Shown: positions 7,458 through 15,156, counted from the stretch's first letter. The stretch is 27,124 nt of DNA from Aliarcobacter sp. (GCA_023268955.1 JALRJW010000379.1:1-27124); one strand, 5' to 3'. Notes: a model not told the origin generated them from the sequence alone. Numbers and translations: made by a program.

Positions 7458-7825
7458 TGATTCAAAGTTTTACTAGATTAAACGTAGCAGACAACACAGG
7501 TGCTAAAGAAATCATGTGTATCAAAGTTTTAGGTGGTTCTAAAAGAAGATACGCAACTGTAGGTGATGTTATTGTTGCTTCAGTTAAAAAAGCTTTACCA
7601 ACAGGTAAAGTTAAAAAAGGTGCTGTAGTTAAAGCTGTTGTTGTTAGAACACACAAAGAAGTACAAAGAGAAAATGGTTCTTTAATTAGATTTGATGATA
7701 ACGCTGCTGTTATCTTAGATGCTAAAAGAGAGCCTGTTGGAACAAGAATTTTCGGACCTGTAGCTAGAGAAGTTAGATACTCAGGTTTCATGAAAATTGT
7801 TTCACTTGCACCGGAGGTATTATAA
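7457..7825 (+). CDS. rplN: 50S ribosomal protein L14
   Basis: L14 forms intersubunit bridges with L19. At 122 residues it shows the universal start M-I-Q-S-F-T-R-L-N-V-A-D-N-T-G-A, the K-V-L-G-G-S-K-R-R-Y segment and R-x-x-G-S-x-I-R-F-D-D-N-A. It overlaps rpsQ by one base. Its C-terminal codons carry the GGAGG of rplX. The 109-residue minus-strand frame across it has no family features. Confidence 0.97.
   Translation: MIQSFTRLNVADNTGAKEIMCIKVLGGSKRRYATVGDVIVASVKKALPTGKVKKGAVVKAVVVRTHKEVQRENGSLIRFDDNAAVILDAKREPVGTRIFGPVAREVRYSGFMKIVSLAPEVL
7813..7817 (+). promoter_or_regulatory. Ribosome-binding site that fixes the rplX start
   Basis: GGAGG lies 9 bases before the ATG at 7827. It shows that L24 starts at M-A-V-K-L-K and not at the in-frame ATG at 7797, which would add ten residues with no family resemblance and read across the end of rplN. 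Confidence 0.85.
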
Positions 7826-7826
7826 T

Positions 7827-8066
7827 ATGGCAGTTAAATTAAAAATCAAAAAAGGTGATACAGTTAAAATCATCGCTGGTGATGACAAAGGTAAAACTGG
7901 AGAAGTTTTAAGAGTTATCCCTTCAAAAATGCAAGTAATCGTTAAAGATTGTAAAATTGCTAAAAAAACTGTTAAACCTGATCAAGAGAAAAATCCTAAT
8001 GGTGGATTTGTAAACAAAGAAATGCCAATTGACATTTCAAATGTAGCAAAAGTAGAAGGTAAATAA
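7827..8066 (+). CDS. rplX: 50S ribosomal protein L24
   Basis: An assembly initiator of the 50S subunit. With the ATG at 7827 the protein has 79 residues: a KOW motif (K-K-G-D-T-V-K-I-I-A-G-D-D-K-G-K-T-G) followed by the strand V-I-P-S-K-M-Q-V-I-V. It is shorter than E. coli L24 (about 104), in line with what I recall for Campylobacterota. It begins one base after rplN and two bases before rplE. Confidence 0.95.
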   Translation: MAVKLKIKKGDTVKIIAGDDKGKTGEVLRVIPSKMQVIVKDCKIAKKTVKPDQEKNPNGGFVNKEMPIDISNVAKVEGK

Positions 8067-8068
8067 TT

Positions 8069-8617
8069 ATGGCTTCAAGATTATTAGAAAGATACAAAGC
8101 AGAAATTAAACCAGCTTTAGAAGCTGAATTCCCAAAAAACAAAATGTTAACAGCTAAGTTAGAAAAAGTTGTTATCTCTGTTGGTGCGGGTGAAGCTATG
8201 AAAGATACTAAATTGATGCAAAACATTCAAGATACTATCTCTTTAATTGCTGGTCAATATGCAGTTAAAGTAATCGCTAAAAAATCGGTTGCTGGATTTA
8301 AAGTTAGAGAAGGTATGCCTGTAGGTGTAAAAGTTACTTTAAGAGGTGAGCAAATGTATAACTTCTTAGATAAATTATGTTCTATTGCATTACCAAGAGT
8401 AAAAGACTTCCAAGGTTTAGATAGAAATGGATTTGACGGTCAAGGTAACTTCAACTTTGGTTTAGATGAGCAATTAATGTTCCCAGAAGTAGTTTATGAT
8501 GATATCATCAAAACTCATGGTATGAATATTTCAGTTTCTACAACAGCTAATAACGATGCAGAAGCATACAGATTATTAGAATTAGTAGGAATTCCATTTA
8601 CAAAAGGAAAAGCGTAA
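8069..8617 (+). CDS. rplE: 50S ribosomal protein L5
   Basis: Binds 5S rRNA in the central protuberance and contacts P-site tRNA. At 182 residues it begins M-A-S-R-L-L-E-R-Y-K and carries the family blocks K-K-S-V-A-G-F-K-V-R-E-G-M-P-V-G and F-D-G-Q-G-N-F-N-F-G. It overlaps rpsZ by one base (TAATG). Confidence 0.97.
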   Translation: MASRLLERYKAEIKPALEAEFPKNKMLTAKLEKVVISVGAGEAMKDTKLMQNIQDTISLIAGQYAVKVIAKKSVAGFKVREGMPVGVKVTLRGEQMYNFLDKLCSIALPRVKDFQGLDRNGFDGQGNFNFGLDEQLMFPEVVYDDIIKTHGMNISVSTTANNDAEAYRLLELVGIPFTKGKA

Positions 8618-8802
8618 TGGCAAAGAAATCTATGATTGCTAAGCAAAAAAGAACACCTAAGTTTGCTGTAAGAGCTTACACTAGATGTTCAGTATGTGGT
8701 AGACCACATTCAGTGTACAGAGACTTCGGTCTTTGTAGAGTTTGTTTAAGAAAAATGGCTAACGAAGGTTTATTACCTGGTGTTAGAAAAGCTAGTTGGT
8801 AG
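8617..8802 (+). CDS. rpsZ: 30S ribosomal protein S14, zinc-binding (type Z)
   Basis: S14 of the 30S head, in the short zinc-ribbon form. At 61 residues it has two C-x2-C pairs, C24/C27 and C40/C43, so it is the zinc-dependent C-plus form and not the 100-residue C-minus form of E. coli. The C-terminal G-L-L-P-G-V-R-K-A-S-W is typical. It overlaps rplE by one base. Its stop TAG forms part of the AGGAG site of rpsH. Some annotations use rpsN for this gene. Confidence 0.97.
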   Translation: MAKKSMIAKQKRTPKFAVRAYTRCSVCGRPHSVYRDFGLCRVCLRKMANEGLLPGVRKASW

Positions 8803-8815
8803 GAGAAATTAAGCT

Positions 8816-9214
8816 ATGATGAATGATATAATCGCAGATGCTTTAACTAGAATCAGAAATGCTGCAACAAGAAAATTAGAAGTAACAACTTTGTTACATT
8901 CTAATTCAGTTGTTGGTATTTTAGAAGTTCTATTAAAAAAAGAGTATATTACTGGTTACAAAGTAATCGAAGGTGAAAACAACAAGAAAACTATTCAAGT
9001 TGAATTAAAATATGATGAAAACGAAAGATCAGTAATTAACGAAATCACTAGAGTTTCAAAACCAGGAAGAAGAGTTTATAAAAACGCTTCTGAAATCAAA
9101 TCATTTAAAAACGGACATGGTACTATTATTGTTACAACTAACAAAGGTATCATTGCTAACGATGAAGCATATGCTGCTAACGTTGGTGGTGAAGTACTAT
9201 GTACTGTATGGTAG
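8816..9214 (+). CDS. rpsH: 30S ribosomal protein S8
   Basis: A central 16S rRNA binder, and the spc-operon repressor in E. coli. At 132 residues it starts M-M-N-D-I-I-A-D-A-L-T-R-I-R-N-A. Two ATGs stand in tandem (8816, 8819). The first matches the family's M-[IMT]-N-D register and lies 10 bases after AGGAG (8801-8805), so it is preferred. The C-terminal block V-G-G-E-V-L-C-T-V-W is diagnostic. Confidence 0.96.
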   Translation: MMNDIIADALTRIRNAATRKLEVTTLLHSNSVVGILEVLLKKEYITGYKVIEGENNKKTIQVELKYDENERSVINEITRVSKPGRRVYKNASEIKSFKNGHGTIIVTTNKGIIANDEAYAANVGGEVLCTVW

Positions 9215-9223
9215 GAGTTTAGA

Positions 9224-9760
9224 ATGTCAAGAATTGGAAAACAACCTATCGCAATTCCATCTGGAATTGAAGTTACAGTAAACGGAACAGTAGTTACTAT
9301 TAAAAAAGGAAACCAATCTTCTAATGTTGAAACACATGGTAGAGTTGGTGTTGAAGTTGCTGAAGGTAAAATTATCTTAGCAAGAAATGGTGAGTCTAAA
9401 CAAGATTCAGCATTCTGGGGAACTTATAGAGCATTAATTAACAACGCTGTTGTTGGTTTATCTGCTGGATTCAAAAAATCATTAGAAATTAACGGGGTTG
9501 GTTATAGAGCTGCTGTTAAAGGTAATGTTTTAGAATTACAATTAGGTTACTCACACCCAATTAACTATGAAATTCCAGCAGGATTAAATATTACTGTTGA
9601 GAAAAACGTTATTAGCGTAGAAGGTGCAGATAAACAACAAGTTGGTCAAGCTGCTGCAATTATTAGAGGCTTTAGAGCACCAGAACCATATAAAGGTAAA
9701 GGTGTTAAATATTCTGACGAGGTTATCGTTAGAAAAGCTGGTAAAACTGCTAAAAAGTAA
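9224..9760 (+). CDS. rplF: 50S ribosomal protein L6
   Basis: L6 has two repeated domains near the sarcin-ricin loop. At 178 residues the family segments S-R-I-G-K-Q-P-I-A-I-P, G-V-G-Y-R-A and the C-terminal P-E-P-Y-K-G-K-G-V-K-Y are all present. It is nine bases after rpsH with a TAGGAG site that overlaps the rpsH stop, and ten bases before rplR. Confidence 0.97.
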   Translation: MSRIGKQPIAIPSGIEVTVNGTVVTIKKGNQSSNVETHGRVGVEVAEGKIILARNGESKQDSAFWGTYRALINNAVVGLSAGFKKSLEINGVGYRAAVKGNVLELQLGYSHPINYEIPAGLNITVEKNVISVEGADKQQVGQAAAIIRGFRAPEPYKGKGVKYSDEVIVRKAGKTAKK

Positions 9761-9770
9761 GGTGTGAAGT

Positions 9771-10130
9771 ATGAGTAGAGCAAAAGATTTAGCTAAAAAA
9801 CAAGCTTTAAGAGCTAGAAGAAAAAGAAGAGTTAGAGGATCAATCTCTGGTACTGCACTAAGACCTAGAGTATCTGTTTTCAAATCAAACAAATACTTAA
9901 GTGCTCAAGCTATTAATGACGTTGATGGTGTTACTTTAGCATCAATTAACTCTAAAGCTTTAGGGTTAAGTGTATCTAAAGAGAATGCAACTAAAGTTGC
10001 TGCAGCGTTTGCAGAGAACTTAAAAGGTGCAGGTGTAGATACAGTAGTATTTGATAGAAATGGTTATCTTTATCATGGTGTTGTTGCAGCATTTGCTGAC
10101 GGACTAAGAGATAACGGTATTAAATTATAA
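9771..10130 (+). CDS. rplR: 50S ribosomal protein L18
   Basis: Binds 5S rRNA together with L5. At 119 residues it has a strongly basic N-terminus (R-A-R-R-K-R-R-V-R-G), then R-P-R-V-S-V-F-K-S-N-K, and a C-terminal F-D-R-N-G-Y-L-Y-H-G-V-V-A-A-F-A-D-G-L-R. It sits in its usual position between rplF and rpsE. Confidence 0.97.
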   Translation: MSRAKDLAKKQALRARRKRRVRGSISGTALRPRVSVFKSNKYLSAQAINDVDGVTLASINSKALGLSVSKENATKVAAAFAENLKGAGVDTVVFDRNGYLYHGVVAAFADGLRDNGIKL

Positions 10131-10139
10131 GGGTTAATG

Positions 10140-10580
10140 ATGGCAGTAAATAGAGATGACTTTCAAGAAGCAATCGTTAAAATTGGAAGAGTAACAAAAG
10201 TTGTAAAAGGTGGTAGAAGATTCAGATTTACAGCTTTAGTTGTTGTTGGTGATAAAAATGGTACAGTTGGATTTGGAACAGGTAAAGCAAAAGAGGTTCC
10301 AGATGCAATTAAAAAAGCTTTAGATGATGCATTTAAATCTTTAATCAAAGTTAACATTCATGGTACAACTATTGCACATGATATTCAACATAAATATAAC
10401 TCAAGTGTTATTTTATTAAAACCAGCATCTGAAGGTACAGGACTTATCGCAGGTGGTGCGACAAGACCAGTTCTAGAATTATCAGGTGTTAAAGATATTA
10501 TTGCAAAATCTTTAGGTTCTAATAATCCAAATAACCTTGTACAAGCTACTGTAGAAGCATTAGCAAGAATTAAAGGATAA
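10140..10580 (+). CDS. rpsE: 30S ribosomal protein S5
   Basis: S5 lines the mRNA entry site and affects decoding accuracy. It carries the double-stranded-RNA-binding fold with V-T-K-V-V-K-G-G-R-R-F-R-F-T-A-L-V-V-V-G, and G-K-A-K-E-V-P-D-A-I-K-K-A. Tandem ATGs occur at 10137 and 10140. AAGGG (10129-10133) is only 3 bases from the first and 6 from the second, so I choose 10140, giving M-A-V-N-R-D-D-F and 146 residues. One extra Met is possible. No rpmD (L30) follows; rplO starts five bases after the stop. Confidence 0.95.
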   Translation: MAVNRDDFQEAIVKIGRVTKVVKGGRRFRFTALVVVGDKNGTVGFGTGKAKEVPDAIKKALDDAFKSLIKVNIHGTTIAHDIQHKYNSSVILLKPASEGTGLIAGGATRPVLELSGVKDIIAKSLGSNNPNNLVQATVEALARIKG

Positions 10581-10585
10581 TAATT

Positions 10586-10981
10586 ATGTTAGAAAATTTA
10601 AAACCTGCTGAAGGTAGCACAAAAAACGTAAAAAGAATCGGTAGAGGTCAAGGAAGCGGTACTGGTAAAACTGCTGGTAAAGGTAACAAAGGTCAAAAAG
10701 CTAGATCTGGATACAAAATCAAAAGAGGTTTCGAGGGTGGTCAACAACCAATCTATAAAAGATTACCTAAAGTTGGATTCGTATCAAGAGTTACTAAACC
10801 TTATACTATTAATACAGATAAAGTAACAAATGTAGCTTCATTAGAAGAGATTACATTAGAATCAATTAAATCTGTTTACAAATTATCTAAATCTGTAACT
10901 AAAGTAAAATTAATTGGTTCAAACGTTAGTGAACTTAAATCTAAGATTAAAGACGAAAACGTTACTACTTCTGGAAAATAA
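10586..10981 (+). CDS. rplO: 50S ribosomal protein L15
   Basis: A late-assembly 50S protein. At 131 residues it has the glycine- and lysine-rich N-terminal half (G-R-G-Q-G-S-G-T-G-K-T-A-G-K-G, K-G-Q-K-A-R-S-G), then F-E-G-G-Q-Q-P-I-Y-K-R-L-P-K-V-G-F. It directly follows rpsE without rpmD between them and ends two bases before secY. Confidence 0.96.
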   Translation: MLENLKPAEGSTKNVKRIGRGQGSGTGKTAGKGNKGQKARSGYKIKRGFEGGQQPIYKRLPKVGFVSRVTKPYTINTDKVTNVASLEEITLESIKSVYKLSKSVTKVKLIGSNVSELKSKIKDENVTTSGK

Positions 10982-10983
10982 CC

Positions 10984-12246
10984 ATGAGTAAAGATCTAAT
11001 AAATAAGATTCTTATTACATTAGGTTTTATATTACTTTACAGGCTACTGGCTTATGTGCCAGTTCCTGGGGTTAATATTGACGTAGTAAAAGAATTTTTT
11101 GATTCTAACGCGAACAATGCATTAGGTCTTGTAAATATGTTCAGTGGTAATGCAGTTGAAAGACTGTCTATTATATCACTTGGAATTATGCCTTACATTA
11201 CAGCTTCAATTATTATGGAGCTACTTGCTGCAACTTTCCCAGCTCTTGGAAAAATGAAAAAAGAGAGAGATGGAATGCAGAAGTATATGCAAATCATCAG
11301 ATATACAACTATTGTTATTACATTAATCCAATCTATTGGTGTGTCTATGGGATTAAACTCATTAACAGGTCAAAGTGGACAAGGTGCAATTTCAATTGAT
11401 ATGAACACATTCATTTTAGTATCTTCAATTTCTATGTTAACGGGTACTATGTTATTAATGTGGATTGGTGAGCAGATTACTCAAAGAGGTATTGGAAACG
11501 GTATTTCTTTAATTATCTTTGCAGGTATCGTATCAGCTATTCCTAGCGCAATTGGTGGTACTATTGATTTAGTTAACAATGGTCAAATGAATTTCTTAAC
11601 TGTTATTGCTATTTTAGTAATTATTTTAGCTACTGTTGGAGCTATTATATATGTTGAATTAGCAGAGAGAAGAGTTCCTGTTTCATATTCTAGAAAAGTT
11701 ATGATGCAAGCTCAAAACAAAAGAGTTATGAATTACATTCCAATTAAACTGAACTTATCTGGAGTTATTCCAGCTATTTTTGCAAGTGCTATTTTAATGT
11801 TCCCTGCAACTGTTTTACAAGGTAGTCAAAACCCTATCTTAGTTACTATTGCAGATTATTTAAGCCCAAGTTCATATACATTTAACGTATTTATGTTCTT
11901 ATTTGTAGTTTTCTTTGCATTTTTCTATGCATCGATTACATTTAATGCAAAAGATATTTCTGAAAATCTTAAAAAGCAAGGTGGATTTATCCCAGGTGTT
12001 AGACCAGGAGAAAGTACAGCTGCTAGATTGAATGATATCGCAGGAAGATTAACTTTCTGGGGAGCTATATATTTAGGTTTAGTTTCAACTTTACCTTGGT
12101 TAATTGTAAAAGCTATGGGTGTGCCTTTCTATTTTGGAGGGGTTGCAGTTCTTATCGTTGTTCAAGTTGCTATTGATACAATGAGAAAGATTGAAGCTCA
12201 ACAATATACTAACAAGTATCAAACTTTGAGTGCTGTAGGTTTATAA
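10984..12246 (+). CDS. secY: Protein translocase channel subunit SecY
   Basis: The pore subunit of the SecYEG translocon in the inner membrane. At 420 residues there are about ten hydrophobic segments. The start K-I-L-I-T-L-G-F-I-L-L-Y-R and the V-P-V-P-G-V plug-side motif are canonical, as is the cytoplasmic loop E-R-R-V-P-V-S-Y-S-R-K. The late segment F-I-P-G-V-R-P-G-E-S-T-A is also canonical. Placement after rplO and before map is the usual spc-operon arrangement. It couples ribosome production to export capacity and will handle the Sec signal peptides predicted elsewhere in this window. Confidence 0.98.
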   Translation: MSKDLINKILITLGFILLYRLLAYVPVPGVNIDVVKEFFDSNANNALGLVNMFSGNAVERLSIISLGIMPYITASIIMELLAATFPALGKMKKERDGMQKYMQIIRYTTIVITLIQSIGVSMGLNSLTGQSGQGAISIDMNTFILVSSISMLTGTMLLMWIGEQITQRGIGNGISLIIFAGIVSAIPSAIGGTIDLVNNGQMNFLTVIAILVIILATVGAIIYVELAERRVPVSYSRKVMMQAQNKRVMNYIPIKLNLSGVIPAIFASAILMFPATVLQGSQNPILVTIADYLSPSSYTFNVFMFLFVVFFAFFYASITFNAKDISENLKKQGGFIPGVRPGESTAARLNDIAGRLTFWGAIYLGLVSTLPWLIVKAMGVPFYFGGVAVLIVVQVAIDTMRKIEAQQYTNKYQTLSAVGL

Positions 12247-12248
12247 TA

Positions 12249-13010
12249 ATGGCTATTGCAATTAGGAAACCTAATGAAATAGAGAAACTTCGTGACGCAA
12301 ATAGAATCGTTGCGAAGACTCTAAACTACTTAAGAGAAAACGTAAAAGCTGGTATGACTTTAAAAGAAGTTGATGCAATGGGTGAGGCATTTATTGTTTC
12401 ACATGGTGCTAGACCTTCATTTAAAGGTCTATATGGTTTCCCAGCTTCTGTTTGCACTTCTTTAAATGAAGTAATTATCCATGGTATTCCAGATGACACA
12501 GTTTTAAAAGAAGGCGATATTCTAGGTTTAGATATCGGTACTGAGTTAGATGGATGGTTTGGAGATTCTGCAATAACAATGCCTATTGGAAAAATATCAC
12601 AAAAAGATGAAGATTTAATTGCTTGTGCAAGAGATTCTTTGTATTTTGCTATTGATATTATAGAAGAGGGTATGAGATTTAAAGAATTATCATATGAAAT
12701 TGAGAAGTTTATTAAAGGTAGAGGTTATCAACCATTAGTAAGATTTTGTGGACATGGAATTGGTAAAAAACCACATGAGGATCCTGAAATTCCAAATTAT
12801 TTAGAACATGGAACTCCTAAATCTGGTCCGAAAATTAAGAATGGTATGGTTTTTTGTTTAGAACCTATGATTTGTCAAAAAGGAAATGAACCAGTTATTT
12901 TAGATAATGGTTGGGATGTAGTTTCTGAGGATGGATTAAGAGGTAGTCATTATGAGCATACGGTTGCTGTAATTAACGGCAAAGCACAGATACTAAGTTC
13001 TGTAGAATAA
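12249..13010 (+). CDS. map: Type I methionine aminopeptidase
   Basis: Removes the initiator Met from nascent proteins in the cytoplasm. At 253 residues it has the pita-bread fold ligands: H79 (I-I-H-G), D95 (G-L-D-I-G), D106 (F-G-D-S), H169 (C-G-H-G-I-G), E205 (C-L-E-P-M) and E236 (Y-E-H-T). All five metal ligands and the substrate His are therefore intact. It is of the short type Ia, without an N-terminal zinc extension. It begins two bases after secY; infA follows after 16 bases. Confidence 0.97.
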   Translation: MAIAIRKPNEIEKLRDANRIVAKTLNYLRENVKAGMTLKEVDAMGEAFIVSHGARPSFKGLYGFPASVCTSLNEVIIHGIPDDTVLKEGDILGLDIGTELDGWFGDSAITMPIGKISQKDEDLIACARDSLYFAIDIIEEGMRFKELSYEIEKFIKGRGYQPLVRFCGHGIGKKPHEDPEIPNYLEHGTPKSGPKIKNGMVFCLEPMICQKGNEPVILDNGWDVVSEDGLRGSHYEHTVAVINGKAQILSSVE

Positions 13011-13026
13011 TTGGGAGAGAATCAAA

Positions 13027-13245
13027 GTGGCAAAAGATGATGTAATTGTTGTAGATGGTAAAGTAATTGAGGCATTACCAAATGCAATGTTCAGAGTTGA
13101 ATTAGATAACGGTCATGTAGTTTTATGTCATATCTCAGGAAAAATGAGAATGCACTACATTAAAATCTTACCATCTGATAAAGTAAAAGTTGAAATTACA
13201 CCTTACTCTTTAGATAAAGGTAGAATTACTCATAGATACAAATAG
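13027..13245 (+). CDS. infA: Translation initiation factor IF-1
   Basis: Binds the 30S A site during initiation. At 72 residues it has a single OB fold, with A-K-D-D-V-I-V-V-D-G, the loop N-G-H-V-V-L-C-H-I-S-G-K-M-R and the C-terminal Y-S-L-D-K-G-R-I-T-H-R. The start codon is GTG at 13027, eight to nine bases after GGGAG (13013-13017). It is the last gene of the S10-spc transcript; a strong hairpin follows and rpmJ/rpsM do not. Confidence 0.97.
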   Translation: MAKDDVIVVDGKVIEALPNAMFRVELDNGHVVLCHISGKMRMHYIKILPSDKVKVEITPYSLDKGRITHRYK

Positions 13246-13257
13246 TATCTAAAATTT

Positions 13258-13287
13258 ATTATGAAGTATTTTTTAATACTTCATAAT
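13258..13287 (+). terminator. Hairpin terminator after infA
   Basis: A 13-bp perfect inverted repeat, ATTATGAAGTATT (13258-13270) and AATACTTCATAAT (13275-13287), with a TTTT loop, 12 bases after the infA stop. The tail is AT-rich but not a pure T-run, so termination efficiency is uncertain. The position marks the likely end of the 23-gene transcript. Confidence 0.7.
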
Positions 13288-13325
13288 TATTTAATAAATT
13301 TAATATATATCAAACTAATTTTTTG

Positions 13326-13331
13326 TACAAT
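13326..13331 (+). promoter_or_regulatory. Putative -10 element for a (near-)leaderless UDG-like mRNA
   Basis: TACAAT at 13326-13331 with TG directly before it. It ends five bases before the ATG at 13337, so transcription would begin at or within a base or two of the start codon. There is no Shine-Dalgarno-like purine tract before the ATG. No convincing -35 is seen. The sequence through CGAAT resembles the region before the short adk. Confidence 0.45.
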
Positions 13332-13336
13332 TTCGA

Positions 13337-13999
13337 ATGACGGAATTAACAAAAAAATCTTTACTTAACTACTTAAACAAATTAAAATCTTATGGTTACA
13401 ATTACCATGAAAATTTAAATTTAAATATAAATTCAAAACCTTCAAATTTTTCGTTGCCAAATGACTTATTTAAAATTGAAAAAATAGCCCAAAACTGTCA
13501 TTTATGCCAAAATTCTAAAACTAGAAAAAATGTTTTGTTTTCATCTGGAAATATTAATTCTAATGTAATGTTTTTGTTTGATGAACCTTCAACTAGCGAA
13601 GATGACACAGGACAATTTAATGTTGGTAAAAGTGGAGAAATGATTGTTAAGATGATTACAAATGTTTTAAAACTTAGAATTGAAGATGTTTATACAACTT
13701 CTTTAGTTAAATGTAAAAGTAATGATAGTCTAAAATTTAGTGATTATGAAATATGTTCAAGTTATTTAGAAAAACAAATCCAAATAGTTAATCCAAAAAT
13801 AATAGTAATATTTGGAGAAAAAGCTTATAATTATTTTACTAGAAATGATGATTTTTTTAAAATTAGAGGTAAAGAGTTCATGTTTAATGATAAGCTTTTA
13901 TTAGCAACTTATTCCCCATCATTTTTACTTAGAAATCCTTCATACAAAAAAGACTCTTATTTAGATATTTTAAGAGTTAAATCTATATTGGAGTCATAA
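13337..13999 (+). CDS. Uracil-DNA-glycosylase-like (family 4-type) Fe-S protein with altered catalytic motifs
   Basis: A 220-residue protein of the UDG superfamily. Four cysteines, C54/C57 and C126/C140, match the 4Fe-4S ligand pattern of family 4 enzymes. Other family features are T-G-x-x-x-V-G-K-S-G (91-100), the D-V-Y-T-T-S-L-V-K-C strand (117-126), P-K-I-I-V-I-F-G (153-160) and a motif-B-like T-Y-S-P-S-F-L-L-R (191-199). The active-site motif usually written G-E-[AG]-P-G reads F-D-E-P-S (81-85), and the motif-B His is Ser193. Ordinary uracil excision is therefore doubtful, and another lesion or a structural role is possible. The N-terminal 50 residues are Asn/Lys-rich and unassigned. The ATG at 13337 is the only early Met and has no ribosome-binding site. 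A lipoprotein gene follows one base later. Confidence 0.75.
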   Translation: MTELTKKSLLNYLNKLKSYGYNYHENLNLNINSKPSNFSLPNDLFKIEKIAQNCHLCQNSKTRKNVLFSSGNINSNVMFLFDEPSTSEDDTGQFNVGKSGEMIVKMITNVLKLRIEDVYTTSLVKCKSNDSLKFSDYEICSSYLEKQIQIVNPKIIVIFGEKAYNYFTRNDDFFKIRGKEFMFNDKLLLATYSPSFLLRNPSYKKDSYLDILRVKSILES

Positions 14000-14000
14000 T

Positions 14001-15113
14001 TTGAAATTTATTTATTTAATTATATTGTCAATATTTTTATTTACAGGTTGTTCACAAAAAAGAGTTATTGAAGTAAATTATGGTGATAAATCACAAGTAG
14101 TGGAAATCAAAAAAGATATAAATAAACACATAGATGCTGAAAAAGAAGAAAATATCACTATTTTAGAGGATATTGCTGTTAATGAAGGTTTAGTTTATAA
14201 AGATAAAAATGATAAGTTTTATTTAGCAATTGTTTATTCTTCAAAACATGTCTCTAATTATTATGAAAGCACATTAAATACTATTTTAGGGTATTTAAAT
14301 TATAGAAAAGCTGATTTTAATATTAAAGGTTTTGATTGTAAAGATGAGACAGTTGAAGCTTTAAACTCTTGTTTTCAAAAGGTTTATGATAATGGGTTTA
14401 AAAATACAATTGCACTACTTACTCCATTTACATCAGATAATTTAGTAAAGCTAAATACTTATGATTTAAATATCTATTTGCCACTTTTAGAAAAACAAAA
14501 TGATAATAGATTTATTTATGGTTCTATTGATTATGAAGCACAGATCAAAAAAATGATGGAATATTCATATATGAACACAACAATTATTTATCAAGATAAT
14601 TTTTTAGGTAATAAACTTCATTCTACACATAATAAAATTAATCCAAATGTTTATTACAATATGAAAATTGATAATTCAAATAATGATTATAAGTCATTAA
14701 TTGAAAATAATGAAGTATTAGACTATTCTACAGTATTTATGTATACTAATAACATAAAAGCATCTTTACTTTTATCTCAAATGACGGTTTATGAAAAATA
14801 TCCATCATTAATTTTGTCTACTCAACAAAATTTTAAACCTGATATTTTTGAATTAACTCAACAACAAGATAGAAAAAATCTATTGATTATTAATTCAATA
14901 TCTGATTTTAATCCCGTATTAAAAGATGAAATTGAATATTTTGGCGCTGATGCTACATATAATTGGGTTGATTATTCTGTTTTAGTTGGTGTTAACTATT
15001 TTTATGACAAGAATTTATCAAATTTATTAAAAAATGATATTAAAGATAACCATGTTATATATGAAACTAGAGTTTATGAAGCTAAAAAATTCGGCTTTGT
15101 TGAACTTAAGTAA
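14001..15113 (+). CDS. Lipoprotein of unknown function, possibly periplasmic-binding fold
   Basis: A 370-residue predicted lipoprotein. It has a short signal peptide with lipobox L-F-T-G-C, lipidated at C17. A TTG start is used, seven bases after GGAG (13990-13993); no ATG alternative preserves the signal peptide. The mature part has alternating hydrophobic strands and helices. Examples are F-Y-L-A-I-V-Y near residue 57, K-N-T-I-A-L-L-T-P near 135 and N-T-T-I-I-Y-Q-D near 195. This alternation recalls two-lobed periplasmic-binding or LpoA-like proteins, but I do not recognise the family. It follows the UDG-like gene by one base, so the two are probably co-transcribed, with no obvious functional link. 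Its last codons hold the -35 of the aspS promoter. Confidence 0.75.
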   Translation: MKFIYLIILSIFLFTGCSQKRVIEVNYGDKSQVVEIKKDINKHIDAEKEENITILEDIAVNEGLVYKDKNDKFYLAIVYSSKHVSNYYESTLNTILGYLNYRKADFNIKGFDCKDETVEALNSCFQKVYDNGFKNTIALLTPFTSDNLVKLNTYDLNIYLPLLEKQNDNRFIYGSIDYEAQIKKMMEYSYMNTTIIYQDNFLGNKLHSTHNKINPNVYYNMKIDNSNNDYKSLIENNEVLDYSTVFMYTNNIKASLLLSQMTVYEKYPSLILSTQQNFKPDIFELTQQQDRKNLLIINSISDFNPVLKDEIEYFGADATYNWVDYSVLVGVNYFYDKNLSNLLKNDIKDNHVIYETRVYEAKKFGFVELK

Positions 15114-15127
15114 AATTTAGATAAAAT
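15100..15127 (+). promoter_or_regulatory. Putative aspS promoter
   Basis: TTGAAC (15100-15105) and TAAAAT (15122-15127) are separated by 16 bases, and CGCGAA directly follows the -10. The predicted start near 15134 would give a leader of about 20 nt containing the GGAG of aspS. The -35 lies inside the end of the lipoprotein gene. Confidence 0.5.
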
Positions 15128-15156
15128 CGCGAATATTTAAGGATTGGAGTTTAATT

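Noticed and set aside
7462..7791. 109-residue open frame on the minus strand inside rplN
   Set aside because: It lies wholly within a certain ribosomal gene, has no family features or ribosome-binding site, and arises from the biased codons of rplN.
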